Positions 1-10,819 of a stretch of DNA of 64,000 bases are shown one piece after another. The first letter of the stretch is position 1; the number at the start of each line of letters is the position of its first letter. The translations under genes and the position numbers were made by a program. The DNA is from Antedon bifida (lineage: Eukaryota > Echinodermata > Crinoidea > Comatulida > Antedonidae), in assembly GCA_963402885.1 (NCBI GenBank), contig OY727095.1, positions 32,741,001 to 32,805,000 of the forward strand, written 5' to 3'. The notes under the pieces are model-generated. The model saw nothing but the letters and a program-made list of their open reading frames with translations. It was not told the origin of the DNA and searched no databases.

Positions 1-185
1 AAATAGAAACATGTTTCGTACATAAAAAAAAACATTAGGATTTCCCTCTGCATTGGTTTTTACCACAGAATTACTTTCTATAAGTTTGTTTAGAACTGAA
101 CACTATTTACTTTCACTATTGGTTTAGAAGTGTTTCGTCATAGTACTGCCTTTTTTTTTACATCATCGACATTAATACATCATTC

Positions 186-757
186 AGTTCAATTCAATTG
201 AACAAACATTTATTTCATCAACTGCAGTATTACATCATCAGCAGTATTACATCATCAGCACTATTACATCATCAGCAGTATTACATCAACAGCAGTATTA
301 TATCATCTGCAGTATTATATCATCAGCACTATTATATCATCAGCACTATTTCATCATCAGATTATCATCAGCACTATTACATCATTAACATTATTACATC
401 ATCAGCACTATTACATCATCAGCAGTATTACATCATCGGCAGTATTACATCATCAGCAGTATTACATCATCAGCAGTATTATATCATCAGCAGTATTATA
501 TCATCAGCAGTATTATGTCATTAGCACTATTATATCATTAGCACTATTATATCATCAGCACTATTTCATCATCAGATTATCATCAGCACTATTACATCAT
601 TAACATTATTACATCATCAGCACTATTACATCATCAGCAGTATTACATCATCAACACTATTACATCATTAGAAGTATTGCATCATCAGCACTATTACATC
701 ATCAGCAGTATTACATCATCAGCAGTATTACATCATCAGCAGTATTTCATCATTGGC
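186..757. repeat. 17-bp satellite (CAGCAGTATTACATCAT type)
   Basis: Tandem array of a 17-bp unit close to cagcagtattacatcat, with cagcac and acatta variants. A larger block is itself duplicated: the irregular stretch with tttcatcatcagattatc occurs near 349 and again about 215 bp later. Because 51 bp (three units) is 17 codons, a spurious 108-codon frame stays open on the + strand. It lies in what is probably an intron of the gene ending at 1420. Confidence 0.9.
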
Positions 758-880
758 AATGTTATAATAATACTGTTATCTGCATCAATTGTATATTCAT
801 TATCATCACAGGGAAGTAGCTAGGGACATCTGAGGCCAAAAAGCAATGGGTGGGTGGGAAAGATACAAAACAGTACTTTA

Positions 881-1016
881 AAGCTCTGTCTACACTATTA
901 AACTTTATATGACAAAAAATGTGATGTGCCCATATATGAACATGATGATGTCATATCACTACCATATTTGAGCATATCACTACCATATTTGGGCACATCA
1001 CACTTTTTTTTGTCAA
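881..1016. mobile_element. Palindromic MITE family 1, copy A (truncated)
   Basis: Left end aagctctgtctacactat follows TTTA; the inner part carries gtgatgtgccc and two TCACTACCATATTTG modules. The right terminal inverted repeat is missing after tgtca near 1015, so this copy is 3' truncated. It matches the 11 other family-1 copies in the window. Confidence 0.75.
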
Positions 1017-1206
1017 TATAGGGCCTTACCTGTATTTCCTTGGTTTCCATTTTAAACTGAGGAGGAGAATATATACATTCACATGTAGTTATACCTTTGT
1101 TCAGCTGGGATCTGAAGATTATGCATTCACATTGATGAATTATGATAATTTAGCATCGTATTTTTATTGTCGTCCGCTCTTAATCATTTTTTGTTTTATT
1201 TTTCAG

Positions 1207-1420
1207 TGGTATACACCACAAGGGCAAGTGCAATGCTGATGATCTAGTAAAGAAAATCAACGGTATATTGACGACAAACAGCGAGTTCTTATTCCCATCC
1301 AGCTTGCAGCTGACACCAAAGACAAGACCAATCCGCAGCAGGGAACCAAAAGCTAACGGTGGCTGGGGAGATATACGAGATCATACACTCTGTATGACAT
1401 ATGGAAAAACCAAGTTATGA
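1207..1420 (+). CDS. Last coding exon of an unrecognised gene (partial)
   Basis: A textbook acceptor (long T-rich tract, then tttttcag ending at 1206) is followed by 70 open codons in one frame, ending with TGA at 1418-1420. The first exon base completes a codon begun in an upstream exon. The piece starts GIHHKGKCNADDLVKKINGI and ends in DHTLCMTYGKTKL; it is polar and basic, with two cysteines and no membrane segment. The exon is clearly richer in G+C than its surroundings, as the recognised coding exons here are. I do not recognise the family. Earlier exons must lie left of the window or be hidden in 1-1206, where I see none. It could be a coincidental open frame, but splice signal, length and composition together argue for a real terminal exon. 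Confidence 0.6.
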
Positions 1421-1527
1421 TGATGAAGTTGAGGAAACGTTGAGAGTGTGATTTATTTTAATTACTGTACTTTTTTTAAGTACCATAGGATCCCAGTGGC
1501 CGTATTTCACCATTCAAACTAAGGCTA

Positions 1528-1673
1528 AAGCTCTGTCTACACTATCAAACTAGTTTGACAAAAAAAAGTGTGATGTGCCCAAATATGGTAGTGATATGGT
1601 CAAATATGGTAGTGATATGACATCATCATGGGTGCATCACATTTTTTTATCACATAAAGTGTAGACAGAGCTT
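1528..1673. mobile_element. Palindromic MITE family 1, copy B
   Basis: Starts CTA-AAGCTCTGTC and ends GTAGACAGAGCTT. Two AATATGGTAGTGATATG modules lie inside. The right arm has lost the gtttgata part of the inverted repeat, and the right flank (TGGG) lacks the TA seen at most copies. Confidence 0.85.
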
Positions 1674-1719
1674 TGGGAAACATGCTTACATTTAAAACAT
1701 CACAGTAAATACATTCTTA

Positions 1720-1955
1720 TACAGTAGAACACTTTGAGAGACCTCTATTCTGGGGACAACCCTACTAAAGCAAACAAGCTGAAATGCTCCTTTTCAGGGG
1801 ACACTTCTACCAAAGGAATACGTTCTTTTTCGGAGAAAAACAAGGGGTAATATATGTTTTAACACTACAGCCAACTCCTATTAAGGAGAGAACCCTAGTA
1901 AGGAGACAATTTGTTTGGTCCTGATGGTGTCCCCTTAATAGAGGCTCTACTTCAT
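1720..1955. mobile_element. Degenerate palindromic repeat (CAGTAGAACC type)
   Basis: Begins cagtagaacactttgaga and ends taatagaggctctact, with internal blocks of the type GGGGACA and TTAAGGAG. The outer parts are approximate inverted repeats. A better preserved relative is at 15833-16003, and weak relatives lie near 53250-53470 and 63100-63375. Superfamily not determined. Confidence 0.5.
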
Positions 1956-2473
1956 TATTCATTCATGGATATAAATATTTGTAAATAAGATAGTTTGTAT
2001 AATGAGGCCTTGATTAATTATTAATTTCCCATTTTTAATGCATCTTTGTAAATATTTTGAGGTATAAAATCGACTAACTGTTTTTGATGTTTTTTTTTTA
2101 ATGAAAACCTTTTAAAGGGGCTAGGGTTTTTATAAATTATTTACGTGAAATTGATGATGTGTTAATACTCATTTTAACATAAATCATGCTACAGATTTTG
2201 GTTTTCATACGGAACAATACCTTTTGTTATATTCAATTAGTAATTGTAATATTAATTCTAAAATTAGATAATGTACTAATATTAAAATAATATTAGTATT
2301 TTTCTATTAAATCATTCTTACAAATAAAAACAATGAGAGGCTTCTGCTTGTTTTTACAATGGCGTACTATTCATTCACTACACACTCTGCCTCAATACAA
2401 GTAAGTAAGTAAGTGCTGTAGTTGAATAAGTGCCCTAGTCAAATAAGGACCTCAAATAATGTTTGTAATTCTA

Positions 2474-2638
2474 AAACTCTTTCTACACTATCAAACTTTA
2501 CGTGACAAAAAAAAATGTGATGTGCCCATATATGGACATGATGATGTCATATCACTACCATATTTAAGCATATTACTACCATATTTGGGCATATCACACT
2601 TTTTTTGTCAAACTAGTTTGGTAGTGTACACAGAGCTT
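2474..2638. mobile_element. Palindromic MITE family 1, copy C
   Basis: Degenerate left end (aaactctttctacac), preserved right end cagagctt followed by TA. Two TCACTACCATATTT-type modules are inside. It directly abuts copy D. Confidence 0.85.
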
Positions 2639-2639
2639 T

Positions 2640-2817
2640 AAGCACTATCTACACTGTCAAACTTTATGTGATTAAAAAATGTGATGTGCCCATGGACATG
2701 ATGAATGATCACTACCATATTTAAGCATATCACTACCATATTTAAGCATATCACTACCATATTTGGGCACATCACACTTTTTTTGTCAAACTAATTTGGT
2801 AGTGTAGACAGAGCCTT
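2640..2817. mobile_element. Palindromic MITE family 1, copy D
   Basis: Starts aagcactatctacac immediately after copy C and ends gtagacagagcctt followed by ATA. It carries three successive CACTACCATATTT modules, the highest number in the window. The C-D pair suggests insertion of one copy at the end of the other. Confidence 0.85.
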
Positions 2818-3343
2818 ATATTTTTGTGGTAATATTCCTTTGCTTTTATGCTTGCAAATATTTTATTTACATTCAAATGAACAATAACAAAATTAATAAT
2901 TATATCTACAAATACATTTAGTCATACTTTTGTATAGTCTAAATACAGCATTGAATTAATTATATTTTAATTATGCTTTTTATTAAAAATTTGCTTTTAT
3001 TTGCATTTAAATTATTTAATTTTACGTGCCTTGGATATGTGATGCAGTTTTTTTGCCTTTATTGAAATAAGTTAATTAATTACAACAAATTGAATATATT
3101 TAATCTTATTGAATACACACAGTTAGATGTTTGTGTTAAATGATTTAAGTGCAATTTACGCTGATTTTATAGTAAATCAATTATAGTTTGTGTAGAAAGT
3201 TATTTATACTCGCAGTTAGTACAGTAAAGTTGGTACAGTTAATGTTCTATCGCCCAACTGCACTTCATAAAATATGTATTATAAATGGTAAACCTAAGGT
3301 TGTGTTCACACTGCGATCTTCAACTAAATAATGATTGAATGTG
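2818..3343. other. AT-rich spacer, no gene seen
   Basis: Very AT-rich sequence with no open frame, splice-flanked exon or repeat that I can support. Confidence 0.5.
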
Positions 3344-3850
3344 CATGTAAAATGTTTTAATTGTAAACTCTGATTGGTCGATATTACCTAACCTTTGCTC
3401 TATTTGGTACATCACATGGGTATAGTGGTTGGATCTGTATTTCTTTCTATGAACAAAAAGTCTTATTTACATAACTGAATAGTAACTATTAGAAATTCAT
3501 AAAATTGTACAGCCATCTAACTTGTAAAATGCTTTAAATTGGTCGATATCACCTAACCTTTGCTCTATTTGGTACATCACATCGGTATAGTGGTTGGATC
3601 TGTATTTCTTTCTATGAACAAAAAGTCTTATTTACATAACTGAATAGTAACTATTAGAAATTCATAAAATTGTACAGCCATCTAACTTGTAAAATGCTTT
3701 AAATTGGTCGATATCACCTAACCTTTGCTCTATTTGGTACATCACATGGTATAGTGACTCTGGGTCTGTATTTGTTTTCTATGAACAAAAAGTGTTTGTG
3801 TTATTTGCATAACTATTACAAATTCATAAAATTGTACAGCCATCTAACGT
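3344..3850. repeat. 165-bp tandem repeat, three copies
   Basis: The block containing ttggtcgatatcacctaacc, gctctatttggtacatcac and attgtacagccatctaac recurs with a period of 165 bp (ggtcgatat at 3376, 3541 and 3706). Copies 1 and 2 are nearly identical; copy 3 is more diverged. No coding potential seen. Confidence 0.9.
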
Positions 3851-4479
3851 TTCACTATAGAAGTATTGTCGCACACGAATGTAACAGTTACCAGCCTATC
3901 TATTGTTAATAGTTGGCTGTTATATCAATTCCTTTAAGAGTTCAGTTCAGTTTGTTTAGTTACTGTTGTCTGTCCATTAGTTTATCAGTTCATCAGTTTC
4001 TATAAGTCTTAATAATAAAAACTCTTTCGTGTAGTTTAGATCTTTTATACCTAAAAAACTCTGTTATATTAACTTTAGTCATTTTCAGTATAGTTTCATT
4101 TCTGTGAATAACAGAGTTTCAGTATTATCTCTGTTATATGACAAAATTGAGCGAAAATACTTTGTAGAAAATTAGTTTCATATTGCTGTGTTATACTTTG
4201 TACATCTTTGATATGATTATTTTACGTTTCCATGGAAATAACAACAACAACAACATTCCATTTAATACATTTTAATAAATAATGTTTAAAAAAAGTAATA
4301 ATTAATTAATAATCAAATTTTAATAGTAATATAGCTCTTGGTATTTGTGTACATTATTGCTATGGTGTCTTGTTTGTCAGACAAACATCTTGTATTGAAC
4401 TTTTAAAAATGTATATTTAAAGACTTGATATCATGTCACACGTTGCCAGACAGCAGGAAATATTTACCGCATTTTCAGT

Positions 4480-4545
4480 ACTGTATCTATGATATGTCCT
4501 GTATCATAGGCAAATCCTGTGATACAGTGTCATATGTATCACAGG
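4480..4545. repeat. Fragment of palindromic repeat family 2
   Basis: Contains cctgtatcataggcaaatcc and gtgatacagtgtcatatg, shared with the fuller copies at 5840-6022 and 10820-11090. Confidence 0.5.
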
Positions 4546-4669
4546 CCATAAAAAAAACATTGTAACTGTTTTCACTGAACTTATGTATTCGAAACTTATA
4601 TCTATAAATTATTGCTGGTGCAGACAGTAGATTTTTACACAGGTTTTAAAATATATAATATGGTATATA

Positions 4670-4831
4670 AAACTCTGTCTACACTATCAAGCTGTATGTG
4701 ACAAAAAAATGTGATGTGCCCATATATGGACACGATGATGTCATATCAGTACCATATTTGGGCATACACTGCCATATTTGGGCACATCACACATATTTTG
4801 TCAAAGTAGTTTGATAGTGTAGACAAAGCTT
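4670..4831. mobile_element. Palindromic MITE family 1, copy E
   Basis: Left end aaactctgtctacactatc after TATA, right end gtgtagacaaagctt before TAG. The interior has gtgatgtgcccatatatgg and two CATATTTGGGC modules. Confidence 0.9.
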
Positions 4832-5609
4832 TAGTCTCTCTTCATATTCACAAATGTATAGTATTATGGGACCAGAATTGCTATAATTTGTAGCTGATAA
4901 ATGATGGTTTTATTTAGTTTAGTTTTGGTTTTCGTGTATTTGGTTAAATTTATTGGGATTTAAGACATACTTTGATTATTATAAATATATATTTATTATG
5001 TAAACATAAGTGCTTTCGAATGTAGTAATATTTATCTGATTCCTTAACAATTGAGTTTTTTTTAGCAAATTACCAAATACTCAAAGAGGTTTATATACTT
5101 ACCTAATGAATTATTATATAATCTCTTTGTAAATACTGCATTTGTAATTTTGTGCGTCATTTTCGTGATTATTTTATATTCGGAATTTAAAAAAATATAA
5201 ATTGAAAGGATTTTCTCTCTAAAATTCGTGAAAATTAAGGTCACATAAATAAATACAATACGAATATGGTATGAGAAACAATTGTAATGTACAATTTTGA
5301 AGATGTCCAAATAGTGTTTGTTTGACCACTATGTAAAAAGTGCGAAGTGAAATAATAGTTTTCTTCGTCGGTGGTTACCACAATATGAAAAGGCACGCAA
5401 ATAGAACGAGTCATGTGTTCAAACTCTTAAGCTTGGTTCCCACTAGGACGCAACGCAAGGACGTAAACGCAAGCGTGTTGACCAATGACAAGCGACAGTT
5501 CGAATAATTCATCGCTTGTGAAATATCACTGTCGACGATAAATGATGCATTCTGCAGTACTTCGCTTATTCTAACGATGATGTACAAAACTTGAACTGTA
5601 AATAATATT

Positions 5610-5702
5610 ATAACTATGGTTTTGTATTGTTCAATAATTATACATTGATTGAAGGTACAGTAAAGTATTCCATATTTTAGTTCCAAGGGAAATGTTTAAT
5701 AT
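5610..5702. repeat. Short duplicate of 7226-7325
   Basis: Both places read ggttttgtattgttcaataa, then attgaaggtacagtaaagta (or ttgaaagtacagtaaagt), then caagggaaatgtttaata. The copy at 7226 sits just outside the LRR C-terminal fragment, so the duplicated unit extended past the gene end. Confidence 0.7.
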
Positions 5703-5839
5703 ACCAATATATTACATCAGTAAGTGAGGAAAATATATTTTGTTATATTTGGTTTTTTTTTTCATTTTCAAATACAGTATCAAGTTTGGGTGGCTTTTAG
5801 GAGGTTTAATGTAGATTATACTGTTTACTTTTAGCCGAT

Positions 5840-6022
5840 TCTCAGTACTGTATTTACATTTCCACAGTATAATAGGCAAATTCTGTGATACAGCATCACA
5901 TGTGGAAGACATATATGAAGCCTGTATCATGACCTTTCCTAACCTTCAATGATACAGACATCACATGTTAAACACATGGGATGCTGTATTATGGAATTTG
6001 CCTATGATCTGGATACATTGAG
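5840..6022. mobile_element. Palindromic repeat family 2, full copy
   Basis: Inverted arms read ataggcaaattctgtgatac and, on the other side, the complement of tggaatttgcctatgatctg; inside are acagcatcacatgtg, cctgtatcatg and acatcacatg. Relatives are at 4480, 10820-11090 and 46824-46890. Probably a non-autonomous DNA element; target-site duplication not resolved. Confidence 0.6.
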
Positions 6023-6249
6023 TTGCTTATGTAAATGTTAATTTGCGTTTTTTTGGTATTATTTTGTTTTTGTCTTTAATTTAAAGGTTTACATTTAAAC
6101 AGCATTAATCAGTTTGTAACAATTAAAATGATGTTTTTATTCTGTTCATTAAAATAAATCCAAAAGTACTATGCAGAAACGTTTATTGGTATGTTTTTAT
6201 TTTCTGTGATTACAAACAAGTGAAAATAGTATTGATGCATTTATATTCA

Positions 6250-7225
6250 GTAATTATTGACGACAGCATAACTTTTCCGGTTTCTGGTGAAAATGACGAT
6301 GTACAGTATAATACTTATCGCCACCTACACGTTTAGTCTTTTGTTGACAGTAAAGTCCGTCTCCTGTACTTTATGAACTCAAAAGTAAAAAGACATAAAA
6401 GGCCCTTTGTTACAATATACCCTATACTAATGTTTGGTAAACTTAAAATTAAATAATAGTTTTGCACTTTTATATAATTCAATGAAACTAAACAGGTTAT
6501 GGCGATTGAAGATCGACCTGTCTACAACAACAAACAAAGAGCACAAACAGGATTTAATAACTGCATAGAAAGATTTAGGCACAGGAATCTTATTTCACCT
6601 TTATAAGCTTCAATAAACCTAATAAACAGGTTAAAATGTAACATAGGTGATTTAGATCAACCTACAGTACAGTATACTGTATATAACAAACAGTATAATC
6701 AAGATTTGATTATTTTAATAGTTTTAGGCAATGCACACCTTTAAATATGTATTTCCTTATTAGTAATTTGTCATTTATTAATTAACCGTTATACGCACAC
6801 GTATAGAAAGAATATGGCATAGTACAATGTCACTTAATTATCTTGTAAAAGTTAGTTTGTAAAATTTTATTAATCTGTAATTTTTAAAATAATTATACAA
6901 TGTCCCACTGAGGAGTATAATGTACAATGTTTTAATATCCGCTATCCATTTATATTCACTGATTCTATTCATAAGTTGTACTATCGTAAAATCCACTCAA
7001 TTTCTTCTTGAATATATATTTTCTTATATATAGCGTTATCTATATCTCTTTTCGTTTATCTATTAGCCTATGCACTGATCTGTTTTTTTTTCTATACGTT
7101 TTCTTAACCTGTGTTTACTGACGTTTTTTTTTTGCACTAAGCACTTTTTTGACCATAGGCCCACTTTTCTCGTTCTTCTCCCAACATTAAAGCAGTCCCC
7201 AAGTAGTGTTCAGTTTTGTTTTGTT
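6250..7225. repeat. Duplicate of the 3' region of the LRR receptor gene, copy 1
   Basis: Segmental duplicate of about 7780-8690. Shared blocks in the same order include gacataaaaggccctttgtt, gttttgcacttttat, caatgaaactaaacagg, cagtataatcaagatttgat, ccactgaggagtataatgta and, at the right, the last codons of the LRR gene. The sides differ by many substitutions and indels, so the duplication is not recent. Confidence 0.8.
7098..7216 (-). pseudogene. Broken C-terminal fragment of the LRR receptor gene
   Basis: Read on the - strand this matches roughly the last 40 codons of the intact receptor at 8557-10635 (KLNTTWGLL, then WEKxEKSGPM, then KKVLxAKK). Right after the KLNTTWGLL equivalent the frame meets an in-frame TAA where the intact gene continues. 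A short block (the AHCQL stretch) is missing, and the frame ends a few codons earlier than the parent. No upstream part of the gene accompanies it. It is therefore a dead 3' copy carried along by the segmental duplication, not a second gene. Confidence 0.75.
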
Positions 7226-7469
7226 TTGGTTTTGTATTGTTCAATAAAATAAGTATAAATTGAAAGTACAGTAAAGTACTTCATAGTTTAATTGCAAGGG
7301 AAATGTTTAATAGGCCTATACCGTGGAGTAGCTTTGAGTCAGCTGTTTACAATGTTTTTTTTTGTCTTGTGTGAGTTCTTCTCACGTTTATTTGTTTACA
7401 ATGTTACTCAACTTTATTTTTCATACGTGAATGAAATGGAACAAAGTCAATATCAATCAATCAGATAAA

Positions 7470-7790
7470 ATGCATTGTGATATTTGTTCGAATCTCCTTT
7501 TGACGACGGCGTAGCTTTCCGGTTTCTCGTGAAAATAATAATGTAATTTGAGTACTGTACTTAAACACTGAACTCAAAGGGACATGCAGTACCAATGCTT
7601 CTACCCTGTAATAATGTTTAAAATAGAACAATAATGTTTGCACTTGTACAAAAATTCAATGAAACCGAACAGGTTAAAATGTACCATAGATGATTGATCG
7701 ATCTACAACAAAACAAACAGTACAATCAGGATTTTATAATAAATTTAGGCAAGACACACTTTTTAAAATGTATTTCCTTGTAGTTTTTTT
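7470..7790. repeat. Duplicate of the 3' region of the LRR receptor gene, copy 2 (short)
   Basis: Contains tttccggtttctcgtgaaaa, taataatgtttaaaatag, caatgaaaccgaacagg and aggcaagacacacttttt, each with a counterpart in 6280-6760 and in 7900-8220. Together with copy 1 this makes three serial versions of one 3' flanking region. Confidence 0.65.
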
Positions 7791-8556
7791 TTCTAGGAAA
7801 TTGCCGCCTATGTAGTCATTTGTTGGCGGTAAAGTCCGTGTCTGCTTTATATTTAAGTTCTTCAACATTATGAACTCAAACGTAAAAGACATAAAAGGCC
7901 CTTTGTTACAGTGGTTATAACTTTTATTTTCATTCGATATACCCTTTAATAATGTTTAGTAAATTTAAAAATGGAAATAATCGTTTTGCACTTTTATAAA
8001 ATTCAGTGAAACTAAACAGGTTAAAATGTACCAGGCGATTTAAGATCGACCTATATATCTATAAACAACAAAGTGTACAATCAGGATGTAATAACCGTTA
8101 ACATAGAACAAGAATCTTTTTTCCCCTTTATAAATTCAATGAACATAACAAACAGTATAATCAAGATTTGATTATTTTAATATAGTTTTAAGCAATGCAC
8201 ACTTTTAAACGTGTTTCCTTATTTGTACTGTTTTAGTCTATTAACTCCATTTATTAATAAACCAAATGGAAAGGATATGGCCATAATAATATTAACTAAT
8301 ATTGTATATCATGCCACTTAATTATCTTGCAAAAGTTAGTTTGTACAATTTTATTTTATTAATCAAAATATGATGTCCCACTGAGGAGTATAATGTACAA
8401 TGTTTTAATATCCGCTATCCATTTGTATTCACTGATTCTATTCTGAAGTTGTACTACCGTAATATCCACTCAATTTCTTAATTCTTGAATATATATTTTC
8501 TCTTATTATATTTTTGTATACGTTTTCTTAACCGGTATTTCAATTTTATATTTATC

Positions 8557-10635
8557 TTATCTTATCTTATTTACTGATGTTTTTTGTTTCTTTGCTCTAA
8601 GCACTTTTTTCAATTGACAGTGTGCCATAGGCCCACTTTTCTCCTTCTTCTCCCAAAATGTAAGCAGTCCCCAAGTAGTGTTCAGTTTAGTGTATACATG
8701 GTCTTGTTCAATAAGTCTAACATATTGGTTTTCATCTAACACCAATTGCCCTAGCTCTCCTTGGTCTTTTCTCAAAAACAGAGTGCAGTTACTTTCTTGA
8801 ATTGTTGGAATCTTTGAATAAAGAGATACATAGCCATATTCGTCGACTGTAACTTCATTTTCGGATTCATTTGAAATATATGTGAAATATCCGTTGACGA
8901 GACTGTCCGCAGTACATGATTCGGTTACCAAAAGATACCCGTCTTCATCGACAGAAGTGGACTTGTAGTTTAGTTCTGCAGCTTCGATTTCGTTTCTAGG
9001 AATCGGCGTGTTTGGTTTGGTATGAAGAGGCAATGGCGAACTCTTTCTATCCAACAAAAATCCATTTTCCGTAACAAACGTAATTGAATTAGCGGACTGG
9101 ATCTTTACACCGACTGAACTGACCACAGGAGGTGGTTTCACAGACTTTTGTGGGGCAGCTGACTGGGAACACATATGAATATCTCGCATGGTAGGCCTAC
9201 CTTTTTTCTTTGATTTGGTTTTTCTTTCTTTTTTTCTTCTCAATATATATGCCACAACCACTAATACACATAGGCTTAGGCCTACAGGGACGATTATCAA
9301 AAGAACAAACAACACTGAATCAGTTGATTCATTTGTCACATTTTCTTGTTCACAATGATTTGATTTCGGAGGAGAACATGCTTGTACTTCTTGTGTGGCT
9401 GTGCCATTGTAGATAACTTTTCCAGTTATTGTGTAAAGATACGTTTCATTGCATGTGTGGAACTCTTTGTAACTGTAATCACCAGATATGTCTAAATGAT
9501 TGGCTTCGGACAAGTTGAGAAAACCTTCTTCTGTTATACTGACAACGTCTTTGATCTCGTCACAAGCATCTTCAGGAACATCCCAACAAATGTCCATCAC
9601 TTCGTTACGAAGGTGAGGCTGTTGTTTATGACCGTTGCAATTACCTGATGTAGTATCCTGACGGGAACTACCTGACGACAAAATGTTAGAGTCAGAATAA
9701 ACGGTGTCTTTTGTTGTGACGATTGATGACCTCTTACATTGTTTTGGTAAATTCACGTTTACACCATTACATAAAAGTGTTCTTATTGGATACAGTATCT
9801 CACAATCACATGTTAAAGGATTGCCCGAGAGTAGCAAATTTGTCTCGTTATTAAGAGCAGCTACTATTGATGTCGGAAGTTTTTTCAGATTATTATGTCG
9901 GAAATCTATTTGTTGAAGATTTTGTACTTCATAAGTACACTTTTTAACTAATATATTTGTTATATTATTGTGTTGTAGATTTAAGAACTGAAGTTGATTT
10001 AAATCCAGAATAAACACAGTTTCTAACATGTTATTTGCTAAACTTAAATGCGTTAAGGATGGTGTTTGTTTGACCGCCTTAGCAAATTTGTTAAAATCTG
10101 TAAGTTGATTTCCATCCATATTCAGCTGCTCCAATTTGCACAACCCGACAAACGCATCAGTGTTAATATCAGATATATCATTATGTGAGATATCAAGTAT
10201 TTGTAGATGTATAAACTTCGCAAATGTTTTTCCTGAAATTTCCATAATCTTGTTCTTAGAAATATCTAATGTTTCTAAGTTTGGTGGTAGATAAACGCTT
10301 GGTATCGTTTGGAACGCGTTTCCTGATAGGTTCACGTTAACAATCTTAGTAAACGTAATATTTAATCCAGTTGGCCATGTTGAAGTTCCCTCACTGTAAA
10401 GTGTTAAGTTTACAAATTCAGTCAAGTCTATCCCTCTTGGCCATTCTGAAGTGTAGTTGTATACAACTACCAGAGTGGTTACTCCTTTGCAGTTTAATTC
10501 TGTGATGTTCTTCTTGGTTAAGTCACACTCACATCTCGTATTATCTCTGATGATACAGTTCGCATATGTGACGTAGCTTTGTTGTACCAATGTGTAGTAC
10601 AGCAAAATACAGGCTAATGAAACAGATGACACCAT
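8557..10635 (-). CDS. LRR single-pass transmembrane receptor with repeated tail motif
   Basis: Intronless 692-residue reading frame. In order: signal peptide (residues 1-25), a cysteine-containing N-terminal cap (about 27-50), roughly seven leucine-rich repeats (about 95-275, with LDISKNKI, LDISHNDI, LNMDGNQL, LSLANNML and LNLQHNNI), a C-terminal cap starting NPLTCDCEI (273), a Cys-containing stalk with N-glycosylation sites, one membrane helix (440-464) stopped by RRKKERK, and a 225-residue tail. No TIR, Ig or kinase domain is visible. The tail repeats an acidic-aromatic-hydrophobic motif: VTENGFLL (521), VDEDGYLL (562), VDEYGYVSL (597), LDENQYVRL (633), plus DHVYTKL (645). A similar ITEEGFLNL (367) lies outside the membrane. 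Tyr-x-x-Leu sites suggest SH2-type signalling, which is inference. It resembles the large LRR receptor sets of echinoderms and lancelets; ligand unknown. A splice acceptor just upstream (exon from 10655) implies a 5' UTR intron. Confidence 0.88.
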   Translation of the reverse strand: MVSSVSLACILLYYTLVQQSYVTYANCIIRDNTRCECDLTKKNITELNCKGVTTLVVVYNYTSEWPRGIDLTEFVNLTLYSEGTSTWPTGLNITFTKIVNVNLSGNAFQTIPSVYLPPNLETLDISKNKIMEISGKTFAKFIHLQILDISHNDISDINTDAFVGLCKLEQLNMDGNQLTDFNKFAKAVKQTPSLTHLSLANNMLETVFILDLNQLQFLNLQHNNITNILVKKCTYEVQNLQQIDFRHNNLKKLPTSIVAALNNETNLLLSGNPLTCDCEILYPIRTLLCNGVNVNLPKQCKRSSIVTTKDTVYSDSNILSSGSSRQDTTSGNCNGHKQQPHLRNEVMDICWDVPEDACDEIKDVVSITEEGFLNLSEANHLDISGDYSYKEFHTCNETYLYTITGKVIYNGTATQEVQACSPPKSNHCEQENVTNESTDSVLFVLLIIVPVGLSLCVLVVVAYILRRKKERKTKSKKKGRPTMRDIHMCSQSAAPQKSVKPPPVVSSVGVKIQSANSITFVTENGFLLDRKSSPLPLHTKPNTPIPRNEIEAAELNYKSTSVDEDGYLLVTESCTADSLVNGYFTYISNESENEVTVDEYGYVSLYSKIPTIQESNCTLFLRKDQGELGQLVLDENQYVRLIEQDHVYTKLNTTWGLLTFWEKKEKSGPMAHCQLKKVLRAKKQKTSVNKIR

Positions 10636-10660
10636 CTTGCCAAATTGTCAATTATCTATA
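10636..10660 (-). other. 5' UTR splice acceptor of the LRR gene
   Basis: On the - strand a T-rich tract ending ttatag at 10656 precedes the exon that contains the start codon 20 bases later. It suggests that an intron separates the promoter from this otherwise intronless coding exon. The upstream non-coding exon was not located. Confidence 0.5.
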
Positions 10661-10819
10661 AATTAAAATAAAATAAAAGTAATGATTACACGTTTTGTGG
10701 ATCAGTGAATGACGTGGCTATAGAGTAGTGACGATGCCAAAACACTGATAACAGAAAATAGAATAAAACACCCGATTTCCAGTGTTGTTGAGGCCTACGT
10801 ATCTCCACATACTATCTAT

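Noticed and set aside
198-524. 108-codon frame rich in His, Tyr, Ser.
   Set aside because: Low-complexity translation of the 17-bp satellite.
9210-9916. Two + strand frames of 68 and 70 codons.
   Set aside because: Antisense shadows of the LRR receptor gene.
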